Assembly (NCBI GenBank): GCA_944324825.1
Contig: CALUXU010000002.1
Span: forward strand, 62,001 to 126,000
Length of the DNA stretch: 64,000 nucleotides
DNA from: Candidatus Gastranaerophilales bacterium
GTDB taxonomy: Bacteria; Cyanobacteriota; Vampirovibrionia; Gastranaerophilales; Gastranaerophilaceae
Reading direction: 5' to 3'
Shown piece by piece: positions 8,328 through 17,006 of the stretch. Every line of letters begins with the position of its first letter. Position 1 is the stretch's first letter. Position numbers and translations under genes: made by a program. The notes below the pieces were generated by a model. That model did not search any database. It was not told the origin of the DNA and saw only the letters and a list, made by a program, of their open reading frames with translations.

Positions 8328-9632
8328 ATGCAATTCATAGACAAAACAAAAATTAAATTGGTATCAGGCAGAGGCGGCAACGGAATGGTTGCCTGGCGCC
8401 GGGAAAAATATGTTGACAAAGGCGGTCCCGCAGGCGGTGACGGAGGTAACGGCGGCGATGTTTATTTTGTTGCGGACAGATGCCTTGCAACTCTTTTAGA
8501 TTTCAAATACCGCTCGGTATTTAAAGCCGAAAACGGGCAAAACGGCGGCATAAAAGGAATGCACGGGAAATGTGCAAAACATTTGTATATCAAAGTTCCT
8601 CTCGGCACAATCGTCAAAGATGATGCAACCGGAAAAGTGATTGCGGATTTAACTGAAGAGGGGCAGACAGTTCTTATTGCAAAAGGCGGCAGAGGCGGCA
8701 GAGGGAACGCAAGATTTGCATCGGCACAAAAAAGAGCACCGCAATTTTGCGAACCGGGAGAGCCAGGAATCGAAAGACTTGTAGATTTAGAGTTGAAACT
8801 GATTGCGGATGTCGGGCTTTTAGGAATGCCTAATGCCGGAAAATCTACGTTTATCAGCGTGATTAGTTCTGCAAAACCTAAAATTGCGGATTATCCTTTT
8901 ACAACTCTTGTTCCGAACCTTGGAGTAGTGAAAAAGCCTAACGGTGACGGATATGTTGTTGCGGATATTCCGGGGTTAATTGAAGGTGCAAGCGAAGGTG
9001 TCGGGCTAGGGCACGAATTCCTGCGTCACGTTGAAAGATGCCGTTTTCTGGTACATATTGTAGATTTAACCTCTGATAATCCTTTAGATACTTATCTGAA
9101 AATAAATGAGGAATTAAAAAAACACTCGGAAGCACTTGCTCACAGATATCAAATAGTTGTCCTCAATAAAATTGATGCGGTTGATAATGACAAAATCCAA
9201 ACCGTTTTAGAAGAATTCAAAAAACTTCTTCCTAAGGAAAAAATATTCACAATATCCGCAGCAACAAAAGAAAATGTGGATGAATTACTGCAATACATCT
9301 CACAAAAGGTAGAAGAAATAGAACGTCCGATAGTTGAAGTAATTGTTGAAGAGGATGAAGGCGCATACAACAACGATGACAGCGCATTTGAAATCTTCAA
9401 ACTGGATAAAAACACATTTGTTGTAGAAGGCGGAAAAATCTCCCGTCTTGCAAGTGTCACAGATGCAAGAAACCCTGAACAAATAATCAGGCTTCAGGGA
9501 ATATTGACTTCAATGGGAGTATTTGACGAATTGAACAAACTAGGGATTCAAAACGGCAATACCCTTGTTATCGGTCACCTTGAACTCACACATTATGATG
9601 ACACACTGTGGGACGAAGGCGCAGGCTATTAA
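8328..9632 (+). CDS. obg: GTPase Obg/CgtA
   Basis: Essential ribosome-associated GTPase acting in 50S assembly and stringent control (434 aa). Three domains in order: glycine-rich Obg fold (1-158, with 'KGGPAGGDGGNGG' and repeated GGRGG turns), the G domain with G1 'GMPNAGKSTF' (about 166), G3 'DIPGLIEGA', G4 'NKID', G5 'SAA', and a C-terminal OCT domain (about 345-430). The ATG is preceded by AGGA with 9-nt spacing; a TAGGAT (8314-8319) ends 8 nt before the ATG and could alternatively serve as a near-leaderless -10. The stop overlaps by 4 bp with an opposing small gene. Confidence 0.96.
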   Translation: MQFIDKTKIKLVSGRGGNGMVAWRREKYVDKGGPAGGDGGNGGDVYFVADRCLATLLDFKYRSVFKAENGQNGGIKGMHGKCAKHLYIKVPLGTIVKDDATGKVIADLTEEGQTVLIAKGGRGGRGNARFASAQKRAPQFCEPGEPGIERLVDLELKLIADVGLLGMPNAGKSTFISVISSAKPKIADYPFTTLVPNLGVVKKPNGDGYVVADIPGLIEGASEGVGLGHEFLRHVERCRFLVHIVDLTSDNPLDTYLKINEELKKHSEALAHRYQIVVLNKIDAVDNDKIQTVLEEFKKLLPKEKIFTISAATKENVDELLQYISQKVEEIERPIVEVIVEEDEGAYNNDDSAFEIFKLDKNTFVVEGGKISRLASVTDARNPEQIIRLQGILTSMGVFDELNKLGIQNGNTLVIGHLELTHYDDTLWDEGAGY

Positions 9633-9835
9633 CCTACCGTATCAAGACCTTTCTCAGGCTCGCGAGTGAATACACGAGTAAACTTATTTTTTACGGACAT
9701 AATGGCGTTATAGATTTCTTCGTTAGAATAACCTTCACGTCTTACAGGCAGTTCATTTCCTGCTTGTTTTGCAACACGATTTTTGCACCCGAACGACATT
9801 GTCGCACCGATTGCCGGTTCAAACATAACTTTCAT
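9629..9835 (-). CDS. Small hypothetical protein (68 aa)
   Basis: Short basic protein; the ATG at 9833-9835 has GAGG 8 nt upstream, better placed than the in-frame GTG at 9842-9844. A TATAAT lies about 30 bp upstream. Contains a single Cys ('SFGCKNRVAKQ') and ends 'EPEKGLDTVG'. No family recognised. It converges on obg with a 4-bp stop overlap. Confidence 0.55.
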   Translation of the reverse strand: MKVMFEPAIGATMSFGCKNRVAKQAGNELPVRREGYSNEEIYNAIMSVKNKFTRVFTREPEKGLDTVG

Positions 9836-9953
9836 AATAAACACCTCGAATTACAAATACATTATAACAAATAAAAATATTTTTGCAAGGGGTAAAACCT
9901 AATCCCCGAGAGCTATTTAGCCTTATTTTATGGTGTAAAATTAACACTAAAAT

Positions 9954-9982
9954 TTGAATAAATTTTAAATATTTGGTACACT
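9954..9982 (+). promoter_or_regulatory. Promoter of GT2 gene, leaderless spacing
   Basis: TTGAAT (9954-9959), 17 bp, extended -10 TGG-TACACT (TACACT at 9977-9982), then seven T-rich bases and the ATG at 9990. No Shine-Dalgarno is present. Confidence 0.65.
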
Positions 9983-9989
9983 TTTTTCT

Positions 9990-10907
9990 ATGGGGAAAGT
10001 TTCAATTATTATACCCGTATACAATGCGGAAAAGACTCTTAAAACGTGTTTGGATTCAATTATAGATCAAACACTTGATGATATTGAAATTATATGCGTT
10101 GATGACGGCTCAGTAGATAATTCTCCCGAGATTTTGCGGGAGTATGCCCAAAATGATTCAAGGGTTAAAATTATTACGCAGCAAAACAGCGGACAGGGGA
10201 TTGCAAGAAACAAAGGGATTGAAGCCGCACAAGGAGAATTTATAGGATTTGCGGATGCCGATGACACAATTGAGCCCATAATGTACGAAAAACTCTATAA
10301 TGCGGCAAAAAAATTAGATGTCGATTGCGTACACGCTAATTACAGAGTGATTTATACGGCAACAAATATGGTACAGCAGCCCCAGCTGGTAGAAGCGATG
10401 AACATAAGAACAGGGAAAAAGATTTTTTATTACGATATCCCTATGTATATTGAAGATATAAAAGCAAACATCATATCCCTGTTTTCCGGCCCTATTTGGA
10501 ACAAAATCTACAAAACCTCTGTTATAAAAGAGCATAACATTAAATTTCCGCTATGCAGAATGCAGGAGGATACTTGTTTCAACGTTAATACGCATCTGTT
10601 TTTTAAACGTTTTGCTTGTATAAAAGATGTTCTATACAATTACAAAGTACATTCTCAATCAATCTCGACCGGTGTTTCAAACGTTCATTTCGATATTTTT
10701 GATTCGTTTAAGGATTTGAAAACCATATTAACAGATAACGATTTCTGGAATAAATACGAAAACTATTATGAGGACTATATCTATCTTACGTTCCTAATTC
10801 ATTTCCCGCATATTCCAGAGAATCAACGTGCGGAATTTATTGAAAGATTTAAACCATATCTAAGAGAAGAAAAATTTAAAAACTTAAAAGCTAAGTATTT
10901 ACAGTAA
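9990..10907 (+). CDS. Family 2 glycosyltransferase
   Basis: GT-A fold glycosyltransferase of CAZy family GT2 (305 aa), soluble or peripheral at the membrane, using a nucleotide-sugar donor. N-terminal signature 'KVSIIIPVYNAEKTLKTCLDSI', 'EIICVDDGS' nucleotide-binding loop, 'QQNSGQGIARNKGIE' and the DXD-type 'FADADD' (about residue 90). 'MQEDTCF' in the C-terminal half is the usual ED catalytic-base region. Acceptor unknown; a cell-envelope polysaccharide or protein glycan is likely. Convergent with radA, overlapping its 3' end by 17 bp. Confidence 0.9.
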   Translation: MGKVSIIIPVYNAEKTLKTCLDSIIDQTLDDIEIICVDDGSVDNSPEILREYAQNDSRVKIITQQNSGQGIARNKGIEAAQGEFIGFADADDTIEPIMYEKLYNAAKKLDVDCVHANYRVIYTATNMVQQPQLVEAMNIRTGKKIFYYDIPMYIEDIKANIISLFSGPIWNKIYKTSVIKEHNIKFPLCRMQEDTCFNVNTHLFFKRFACIKDVLYNYKVHSQSISTGVSNVHFDIFDSFKDLKTILTDNDFWNKYENYYEDYIYLTFLIHFPHIPENQRAEFIERFKPYLREEKFKNLKAKYLQ

Positions 10908-12264
10908 TACAAGCGCTGATAGCTTCAATTATTTTAGCAACTCTGACAATTTGTATTCCCTCGAATTTTTCGTCAACCTTATTCGACATAGGAATAATTA
11001 TTTTTTTGAAGCCGAGTTTTTGGACTTCTCTGATACGTTTTTCAATGTTATTTACGGCTCTTATTTCCCCCGACAGCCCAATTTCACCAACAATAGCCGT
11101 ATGAGGGTCAATCACGACATCTCTGGCACAAGTTGCAACAGCCATTGCAATCCCTAAATCCGCAGCCGGCTCTTGAATATCAATCCCGCCGATAACATTT
11201 ACGTATACATCCTGTTTTGAAAGATTTAAACCAACCCTTTTTTCCAGTACCGCAAGAATCTGTAAAACACGGCTTATATCTACCCCGTTTGTAACACGCC
11301 TTGGAGCCGGATATGGAGTTGTTCCGACAAGAGCCTGAATTTCAACAAGCATAGGACGTGTGCCTTCATTTGTTACAATAATTACACTTCCGGTTGCCTG
11401 TGACTGGTTATACTCTTTCAAAAAGAGTTCGCTCGGGTTAATGACTTCTTTAAGTCCCTTTTCGCACATCTCGAAAATCCCGACCTCGGAAGTATTTCCG
11501 AACCTGTTTTTAACCGCTCTCAAAATTCTGTATGATTTATACTTGTCCCCCTCAAATTGAATAACAGTGTCTACCATGTGCTCCAGAACCTTTGGCCCCG
11601 CAATATTACCTTCTTTTGTCACATGTCCGACGACAATTATTGTAATATTCTCCTGTTTTGCAAGCTGCATCAGGGCATTACAGCACTCTCTAATCTGCGA
11701 AACACTTCCTGCCGTACTTTGAACATCAGAAGAATATATTGCCTGAATACTGTCAACAACAACAACATCAGGTCTTTCATTCAATATTTGATGTTTTATT
11801 GATTCAAAATTAGTTTGGGGGTAAATGTAAAGATTATCATTCGTAATCTGTAATCTATCAGCTCTTAATTTAATCTGGCTTGCAGATTCTTCTGCGGAAA
11901 TATAAAGAACTTTCTTATTTTGTTTACACAGTTCACCGCTTGATTGTAACAGAAGCGTGGATTTTCCTATACCTGGATCACCTGCAATCAAAATAAGCGA
12001 GCCTTGAACAAGTCCGCCGCCCAATACCCTGTCAAATTCAGAGATATTTGTCGATATTCTGATTTCTTCGCCGACTTTTATTCTGCCAATCGGAGTCGGC
12101 GGCATAACATCTATTACCATACGATTATTTTTAGATACTGTTTCAGGTGTTATCGTTTCCTCGACAAAAGATTCCCAGGAACCGCATTCAGGACATTTCC
12201 CCATCGAACGCGCAGTTTCATAGCCGCATTGTTGGCATACAAATTTTGTTTTTATTTTAGCCAT
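10891..12264 (-). CDS. radA: DNA repair protein RadA
   Basis: RecA-like branch-migration ATPase for recombinational repair (457 aa). N-terminal C4 zinc finger 'CQQCGYETARSMGKCPECGSW', Walker A 'GDPGIGKSTLLLQ' (about residue 98), the RadA-specific 'KNRFG' motif (about 255), and a C-terminal Lon-like peptidase fold domain ('GGIDIQEPAADLG'). The start is taken as the ATG at 12262-12264; the longer in-frame ATG at 12280-12282 overlaps the -10 box. TATAAT (12271-12276) precedes the ATG by six bases with no Shine-Dalgarno, so a leaderless message is predicted. Confidence 0.96.
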   Translation of the reverse strand: MAKIKTKFVCQQCGYETARSMGKCPECGSWESFVEETITPETVSKNNRMVIDVMPPTPIGRIKVGEEIRISTNISEFDRVLGGGLVQGSLILIAGDPGIGKSTLLLQSSGELCKQNKKVLYISAEESASQIKLRADRLQITNDNLYIYPQTNFESIKHQILNERPDVVVVDSIQAIYSSDVQSTAGSVSQIRECCNALMQLAKQENITIIVVGHVTKEGNIAGPKVLEHMVDTVIQFEGDKYKSYRILRAVKNRFGNTSEVGIFEMCEKGLKEVINPSELFLKEYNQSQATGSVIIVTNEGTRPMLVEIQALVGTTPYPAPRRVTNGVDISRVLQILAVLEKRVGLNLSKQDVYVNVIGGIDIQEPAADLGIAMAVATCARDVVIDPHTAIVGEIGLSGEIRAVNNIEKRIREVQKLGFKKIIIPMSNKVDEKFEGIQIVRVAKIIEAISACITVNT

Positions 12265-12270
12265 GCAATT

Positions 12271-12276
12271 ATTATA
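12271..12276 (-). promoter_or_regulatory. -10 box of radA, leaderless spacing
   Basis: TATAAT on the minus strand followed by AATTGC and the radA ATG (six-base spacing). No clear -35 box. Confidence 0.65.
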
Positions 12277-12341
12277 TAACAAAATTTATACAGAAATACC
12301 GATTTATGCTAAAATAATATCCAAGGGAGTATTATTTTATT

Positions 12342-13607
12342 ATGGCGACATTTGATTTAGGGATAATAGGCGGAGGTCCTGCCGGATATACAACGGCTTT
12401 GTATGCAGCAAAACAAGGAAAATCCGTTATCTTATTTGAAAAAAACGAACTTGGCGGAACATGCCTGAACAGAGGCTGTATACCGACAAAACTGTTTCTG
12501 CACGCGGCAGAAGTATATCAGGAAATAAAAAACTCCGCTAAAATCGGGATTTATACGGAGAATACAAGATTTGATTTTGAAAAAATAGCCGAACACAAGG
12601 ATATAACTATTCAAAAACTCCGAAAATCTTTGGAATTAATGATGAAACAAGCAGGAATTACAATCGTTAAATCGGAAGCCAAAGTAATCTCCGATACGGT
12701 AATTGAGTCAAATAAAGAACAATACAGCTGTGAAGAAATTGTATTATGCACAGGTTCATACCCGAAAGAAATAAAAGGACTTGAATTTGACCACAAATTC
12801 ATATTGAATTCGGACGATATTCTAAACCTTAAACAGCTGCCAAAAAGTATCGTCATTGTCGGCTCAGGCGCTATCGGAACGGAATGGGCAAGAATACTGT
12901 CCGCATTTGAAGTTGAGGTAACACTCCTTGAAATTGCACCTCAGCTTGTACCGCTTGCCGATTGGGAGGTTTCAAAAAGAATCGAGCGCCAATTCAAATT
13001 GAGTAAAATAAAATTCCACACAGAAACCTCAATTAAAAATATTGAAGGGAATAAAGTTACACTCTCGAACGGTGAAACACTGCAAACTGATTGTATACTT
13101 GTCGCTGCCGGCAGAAAGTGTCATTGCGAGGCAGAAGGTACATCTGCCGAAGCAATCTTTAATAATAAAAAACTCAAAATCATAGGCGATGCCGCAGGAG
13201 AAATCCAGCTTGCACACTATGCAACCAGTCAGGCAAAGGAATTGGTACTAAATATTCCGTACAGAAAAGATTTGATACCTTCTGTTATATACGGAACTCC
13301 CGAAATCGCCTGGGTTGGAAAAACCTTCAAATCAAAAGAAGAAGAGGAAGGGTACGACAAAGTTGTATTCCCGATATCCGCGCTCGGGAAAGCGCACTGC
13401 GACGGCTGTATTGACGGGTTTATTAAAATAGTATCCAAGGATAACAAAATAATCGGAGCGCACATTATCTCAAAAGAAGCCTCCGCACTTATACAACAAA
13501 TTGTTATCGCTATGCAAAACGATATAACCGTTGACAAACTCAAAGAGGTTTGTTTTGCACATCCGACTTATTCGGAAGGAATATTTGAAGGAATTATGCA
13601 ATTATGA
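12342..13607 (+). CDS. lpd: Dihydrolipoyl dehydrogenase
   Basis: FAD flavoprotein disulfide reductase (421 aa, shorter than the usual 460-470) reoxidising dihydrolipoyl groups of 2-oxoacid dehydrogenase or glycine-cleavage complexes. FAD loop 'GIIGGGPAGYTTALYAA', redox-active 'GGTCLNRGCIPTK' (Cys about 42 and 47), NAD loop 'VGSGAIGTEWA' (about 170) and C-terminal 'CFAHPTYSE' with the catalytic His-Glu pair. AAGGGA lies 13 nt before the ATG; TATTAT six bases before the ATG is an alternative leaderless -10. Its stop overlaps the lipA start (ATGA), so the two are translationally coupled. Confidence 0.92.
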   Translation: MATFDLGIIGGGPAGYTTALYAAKQGKSVILFEKNELGGTCLNRGCIPTKLFLHAAEVYQEIKNSAKIGIYTENTRFDFEKIAEHKDITIQKLRKSLELMMKQAGITIVKSEAKVISDTVIESNKEQYSCEEIVLCTGSYPKEIKGLEFDHKFILNSDDILNLKQLPKSIVIVGSGAIGTEWARILSAFEVEVTLLEIAPQLVPLADWEVSKRIERQFKLSKIKFHTETSIKNIEGNKVTLSNGETLQTDCILVAAGRKCHCEAEGTSAEAIFNNKKLKIIGDAAGEIQLAHYATSQAKELVLNIPYRKDLIPSVIYGTPEIAWVGKTFKSKEEEEGYDKVVFPISALGKAHCDGCIDGFIKIVSKDNKIIGAHIISKEASALIQQIVIAMQNDITVDKLKEVCFAHPTYSEGIFEGIMQL

Positions 13608-14446
13608 GAAGACTTCCCGATTATCTAAAGAGAAATATCATAGACGATGAGAACACAAAGACTGTCAGACGCATTTTAAAAACAAAACACCTGAATACCG
13701 TATGCGACGGAGCAAGGTGCCCGAATAAAAACGAATGTTACGGACATAATACAGCAACATTTTTGATAATGGGAAACGTCTGCACCAGAAACTGCAAGTA
13801 TTGTAATATCTCGACCTCTAAACCGGAACCGCTGGATAAAGATGAACCCAAACACCTTGCAGAGGCCGTTAACGAACTCGGATTAAAGTATGTTGTTATA
13901 ACCTCTGTCACGCGAGATGACCTCATAGACGGCGGAGCAGGACATTTTGCGGAATGTATAAGAGAAATCAGAAAACTCTCTTCCGATATAAAAATAGAGA
14001 TTCTGACTCCGGATTTCTTAAGAAAAGACGGGGCTTTGGATATTATAATCGATTCTCACCCCGATGTTTTTAACCACAATATCGAAACGACAAGAAACGT
14101 ATTTAAAACTGCCAGACCGCTCGGGGATTATAACCGTTCTTTGGAGGTTTTGAAATATATAAAAGATAACAGCGATATAAAAACAAAATCAGGACTGATG
14201 GTCGGATTGGGCGAAACAATGGAGGATATTGAAAACACGCTTGTTGATTTAAAAAATACCGGATGCGATATCTTAACAATCGGTCAATACATACAACCCT
14301 CCAAACAGCATTTGGAGGTTAGCAAATACTATACGTTGGAAGAGTTTGAAGCATTAAAAAAACTTGCTGAAAAAATCGGACTAAATAAATACCAGATAGG
14401 TCCTTTAGTCCGAAGTTCTTATAATGCTATGTTGTTAAATAATTAA
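13604..14446 (+). CDS. lipA: Lipoyl synthase
   Basis: Radical-SAM enzyme inserting two sulfurs into protein-bound octanoyl groups (280 aa). Both iron-sulfur sites are present: the auxiliary cluster in 'CDGARCPNKNEC' (CX4CX5C) and the SAM cluster 'CTRNCKYCN' (CX3CX2C); the C-terminal 'RSSY' that ligates the auxiliary cluster is at 'GPLVRSSYNA'. ATGA overlap with lpd makes a two-gene operon dedicated to lipoate metabolism. With a PFOR also encoded nearby, the lipoyl target may be glycine-cleavage H protein rather than pyruvate dehydrogenase (inference). The stop overlaps a convergent gene by 4 bp. Confidence 0.95.
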   Translation: MRRLPDYLKRNIIDDENTKTVRRILKTKHLNTVCDGARCPNKNECYGHNTATFLIMGNVCTRNCKYCNISTSKPEPLDKDEPKHLAEAVNELGLKYVVITSVTRDDLIDGGAGHFAECIREIRKLSSDIKIEILTPDFLRKDGALDIIIDSHPDVFNHNIETTRNVFKTARPLGDYNRSLEVLKYIKDNSDIKTKSGLMVGLGETMEDIENTLVDLKNTGCDILTIGQYIQPSKQHLEVSKYYTLEEFEALKKLAEKIGLNKYQIGPLVRSSYNAMLLNN

Positions 14447-15450
14447 TCTTCTTTTTCCGGTGGATATGTTGTTGCTTTGTCTTGTGTAAAGTCAAAGTTC
14501 CAAGTTTGTGTTACTGTATAATATTTTTCATTTGTAACCATATCTAAATTATCTGCAATCTTATACAATTCTTTATTTTCAGAATCTTGTGCAAAGCCTT
14601 TATTTACTGTATAAACATTGTCTTGAGTGAATTTAACACCTTTTTGGGTGAAGATATCAGCTTTTACACATTTATATTGAGGTTTGTTATCGCTGCTCAT
14701 ACCTGAATATTCAAAATAGTAAATATTTGCTTTAACTTTACCGTTTGCATCTTTTATGTTGTTAGTATTTCTTGATGAGTCATGAATTTGATATGATTTA
14801 GGGTAACCGTTTGTAGATGAGTCGCCAGCAACAACGTTTTCTACACTACCCTGAATATCAATACTTCCTAATGTTGGATTTTTAGCAACAGCTTGGAATA
14901 CCTTATTTTTATCACCGTCATTATCATTATCTACTTTTCCGGTATTACCGGCACCTTGAGTACCGCCGGTGCTTCCGGTATTGCCGGTGTTTCCGGTTCC
15001 AGCTGTTCCTTGAGTACCTCCTGTAGTTCCGGTACCTTGTGTTCCGCCGGTTGTACCGGATAAACCGGTCGGCATAAATCTTGCTTTAAGATTATTGAAA
15101 TATGTTAAATACGGATTTGCAGTAACACTGACTTGTGCTGTCGGCTGCTGTTTACGACCTAAAGCACTCAATAACCATAACCCAATACCTGTAGTTGCAA
15201 GTCTGCCAATGCCGAAACCAAGTGTAGTTTTCCATGATGGGGCAGAATAAACTCCGCCGCCAAAGAATAAATTCACTTGTTTATAAGAAGGAAAACCTTT
15301 ATATGCACGTTCATAATCACCGTTATCTAACCAGCTGCCGTCAGCAGCAGTATCAAACAACTTACCTGTACCGTTATTTATCCAGGTACTGTAAGTATTA
15401 TGATCTGATGAATATCCACCGCGTCTGTATGGGCTGATTGGATCTGACAT
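14443..15450 (-). CDS. Hypothetical protein with Thr/Gly-rich repeat linker
   Basis: 335-residue protein without a cleavable signal. Residues 1-85 are aromatic/Gly-rich ('SPYRRGGYSSDHNTYS...'), followed by a single hydrophobic stretch (about 82-97, 'LGFGIGRLATTGIGLWLL'). Residues ~128-170 are a low-complexity linker of imperfect 'GTTGGTQGTGN' units, and the C-terminal ~165 residues form a polar domain. Layout suggests a membrane-anchored surface or internal scaffold protein; no family recognised. AGAGGAG lies 8 nt before the ATG. It shares its upstream promoter block with 6903-7142. Confidence 0.75.
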   Translation of the reverse strand: MSDPISPYRRGGYSSDHNTYSTWINNGTGKLFDTAADGSWLDNGDYERAYKGFPSYKQVNLFFGGGVYSAPSWKTTLGFGIGRLATTGIGLWLLSALGRKQQPTAQVSVTANPYLTYFNNLKARFMPTGLSGTTGGTQGTGTTGGTQGTAGTGNTGNTGSTGGTQGAGNTGKVDNDNDGDKNKVFQAVAKNPTLGSIDIQGSVENVVAGDSSTNGYPKSYQIHDSSRNTNNIKDANGKVKANIYYFEYSGMSSDNKPQYKCVKADIFTQKGVKFTQDNVYTVNKGFAQDSENKELYKIADNLDMVTNEKYYTVTQTWNFDFTQDKATTYPPEKED

Positions 15451-15476
15451 TTCAGTTTCTCCTCTTTTCGACCTTT

Positions 15477-15548
15477 TATATATATAAAGTATATATCTGG
15501 TATATAATTGACTTTTTTAATTAGTTTTGTTAACAATTTGTTACATTT
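15477..15548 (-). promoter_or_regulatory. Promoter block shared with the 6903-7142 gene
   Basis: Second copy of the block described at 7187-7258: AT-rich TATATATATAAAGTATATA, ATAATTGACTTTTTT, GTTAAC and GTTACATT in the same order and nearly the same spacing. The 51106 gene has a looser relative (TGTAAC about 45 bp upstream of TATATTACTTTATATA). Confidence 0.6.
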
Positions 15549-15589
15549 AACGTCAAAAAGCAGTAATAACAAGGAGTTTGTTTAAAGCA

Positions 15590-15618
15590 TTGTATATTTA
15601 GAATAAATAATGTATCAT
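15590..15618 (+). promoter_or_regulatory. Promoter of receiver/MinD-like gene
   Basis: TTGTAT (15590-15595), 17 bp, TATCAT (15613-15618), followed by a short leader with GAGGTG before the ATG at 15635. Confidence 0.5.
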
Positions 15619-15634
15619 TAATTTGAGGTGTAAC

Positions 15635-16771
15635 ATGAATAATAAAGTTGTTGTTTTTGAATCAGACAAAGAATCTGCAGAGTTGATTAAAACATATATA
15701 GCAGAATTTAACGAGTTGGAATTAGATAATATATATGAGGATTATAAAGAAGGGTTATTCTATACACTAAAATCACATCCGCATATTGTTGTTATATCAG
15801 CCAACGACGGGATTCAAGCCGTACAAAAAACAATTAATATACTTGCAGATAACAAAATAAATGTTATCGTTCTCTCTCAAACGTATACAACAAATCTTGT
15901 TATTCAAGCTCTTAGAGCAGGAGCAAAGGATTTTATCTCAAAACCGATTATAAAAAAAGATTTTATAGCTTCATTAAACAAATGCTGCAAAGATATAGTA
16001 AGAGCAGTCAATAAATCAAATATTATATCAATATTTTCAAACAAAGGCGGAATCGGGAAGACAGCCATTGCAACAAATCTTGCAGTTGAATTTGCCCGTC
16101 AGACAAGAGAAAAAGTAGTACTTGTAGATTTGAATCTGCCGCTGGGAGATGTAACAACATTTATAAACATAAAACCTTCTATCAGTATTGCATCAGCCGT
16201 TGAAACAGCGGCACACAAAGGTGCAGAGGCCGTTGTAAATGCCTGTAAACAATATAAGGATACAAGTTTATATGTATTAGCAGAGCCTATTTATATGGAA
16301 GAAAGCCAGATAATGACACCGACACATATATTTAAATTATTTGAATACTTAAGAGAATCCTTCTCATATATATTAGTAGATGTCGGAACAAGTATTGACA
16401 AAATGAATATGAAAATACTTGAGCTGTCGGATTTGATTCTATTAGTATCAATAGTTAATTTGCCGCTAATCAGAAATTGCCAGCGCTGTCTTGATTTGTT
16501 CAGCAACCTCGGGTTTGACGAAAACAAGACCAAAATAGTAATAAACAGATATTTAGAAAATGACGAAATTAAAATAGAAGACGTAGAAAAAGTCTTAAAT
16601 CAAAAAATATATTGGAAAATCCCGAATAACTATTTTACAATTATGTCATCAATCAACAAAGCCATGCCGGTATCGGAAATCAATGAAAACTCAAATGTAA
16701 CATTGAGTTTCAGCGGTCTTGCAACAAAACTTACCGAGGACATAATAGCCAAAGATTTTATTGAAGTATAA
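15635..16771 (+). CDS. Receiver-like/MinD-ParA ATPase (CpaE/TadZ type)
   Basis: 378-residue two-domain protein. Residues 1-120 resemble a degenerate response-regulator receiver domain ('HPHIVVISANDG', 'LRAGAKDFISKPI' corresponding to the end of the fold). Residues ~130-375 are a deviant-Walker P-loop ATPase with 'FSNKGGIGKTAIATNLA' (about residue 135), 'LVDLNLPLGDVTTF' and 'YILVDVGTS'. This architecture matches CpaE/TadZ, which positions type IV/Tad pilus machinery at the cell pole. No pilus genes adjoin it, so localisation of another structure is possible. The ATG follows GAGGTG; an upstream in-frame TTG is less likely. Confidence 0.82.
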   Translation: MNNKVVVFESDKESAELIKTYIAEFNELELDNIYEDYKEGLFYTLKSHPHIVVISANDGIQAVQKTINILADNKINVIVLSQTYTTNLVIQALRAGAKDFISKPIIKKDFIASLNKCCKDIVRAVNKSNIISIFSNKGGIGKTAIATNLAVEFARQTREKVVLVDLNLPLGDVTTFINIKPSISIASAVETAAHKGAEAVVNACKQYKDTSLYVLAEPIYMEESQIMTPTHIFKLFEYLRESFSYILVDVGTSIDKMNMKILELSDLILLVSIVNLPLIRNCQRCLDLFSNLGFDENKTKIVINRYLENDEIKIEDVEKVLNQKIYWKIPNNYFTIMSSINKAMPVSEINENSNVTLSFSGLATKLTEDIIAKDFIEV

Positions 16772-17006
16772 AACAGCATGTATAAATACCAACCCGTAAG
16801 GTCCTAAAAAAAAGAGACATAAATGTCTCTTGGAATTAAGAATAGCTGGAAGTATGAAAAAGATTTATAATATTATTAAACAAAATTATTGTATTTTTTA
16901 CAATTAATCAGCCTACTTAACCCGATTGAACTATACATTTAATAAATGTATATATTACACTTATCCCAATATATGCATAAATAGTGTATTTTAACAAATA
17001 TTAAAT
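16772..17006. other. AT-rich gap with a small hairpin
   Basis: No gene seen between the ATPase and the 17112 gene. It holds an 8-bp hairpin (AAGAGACA 16812-16819 / TGTCTCTT 16824-16831, loop TAAA). Its T-run is on the minus strand (16806-16813 read backwards), so it looks like a terminator for minus-strand transcription although no minus-strand gene enters from the right. Isolated TACACTT and AGTGTA half-sites similar to the operators at 17007 are also present. Confidence 0.45.

Noticed and set aside
16806-16831. Terminator of the 15635 gene
   Set aside because: The stem is good, but the T-run is on the minus strand; on the plus strand it is followed by GGAATTAAG, so it is recorded only as a hairpin.
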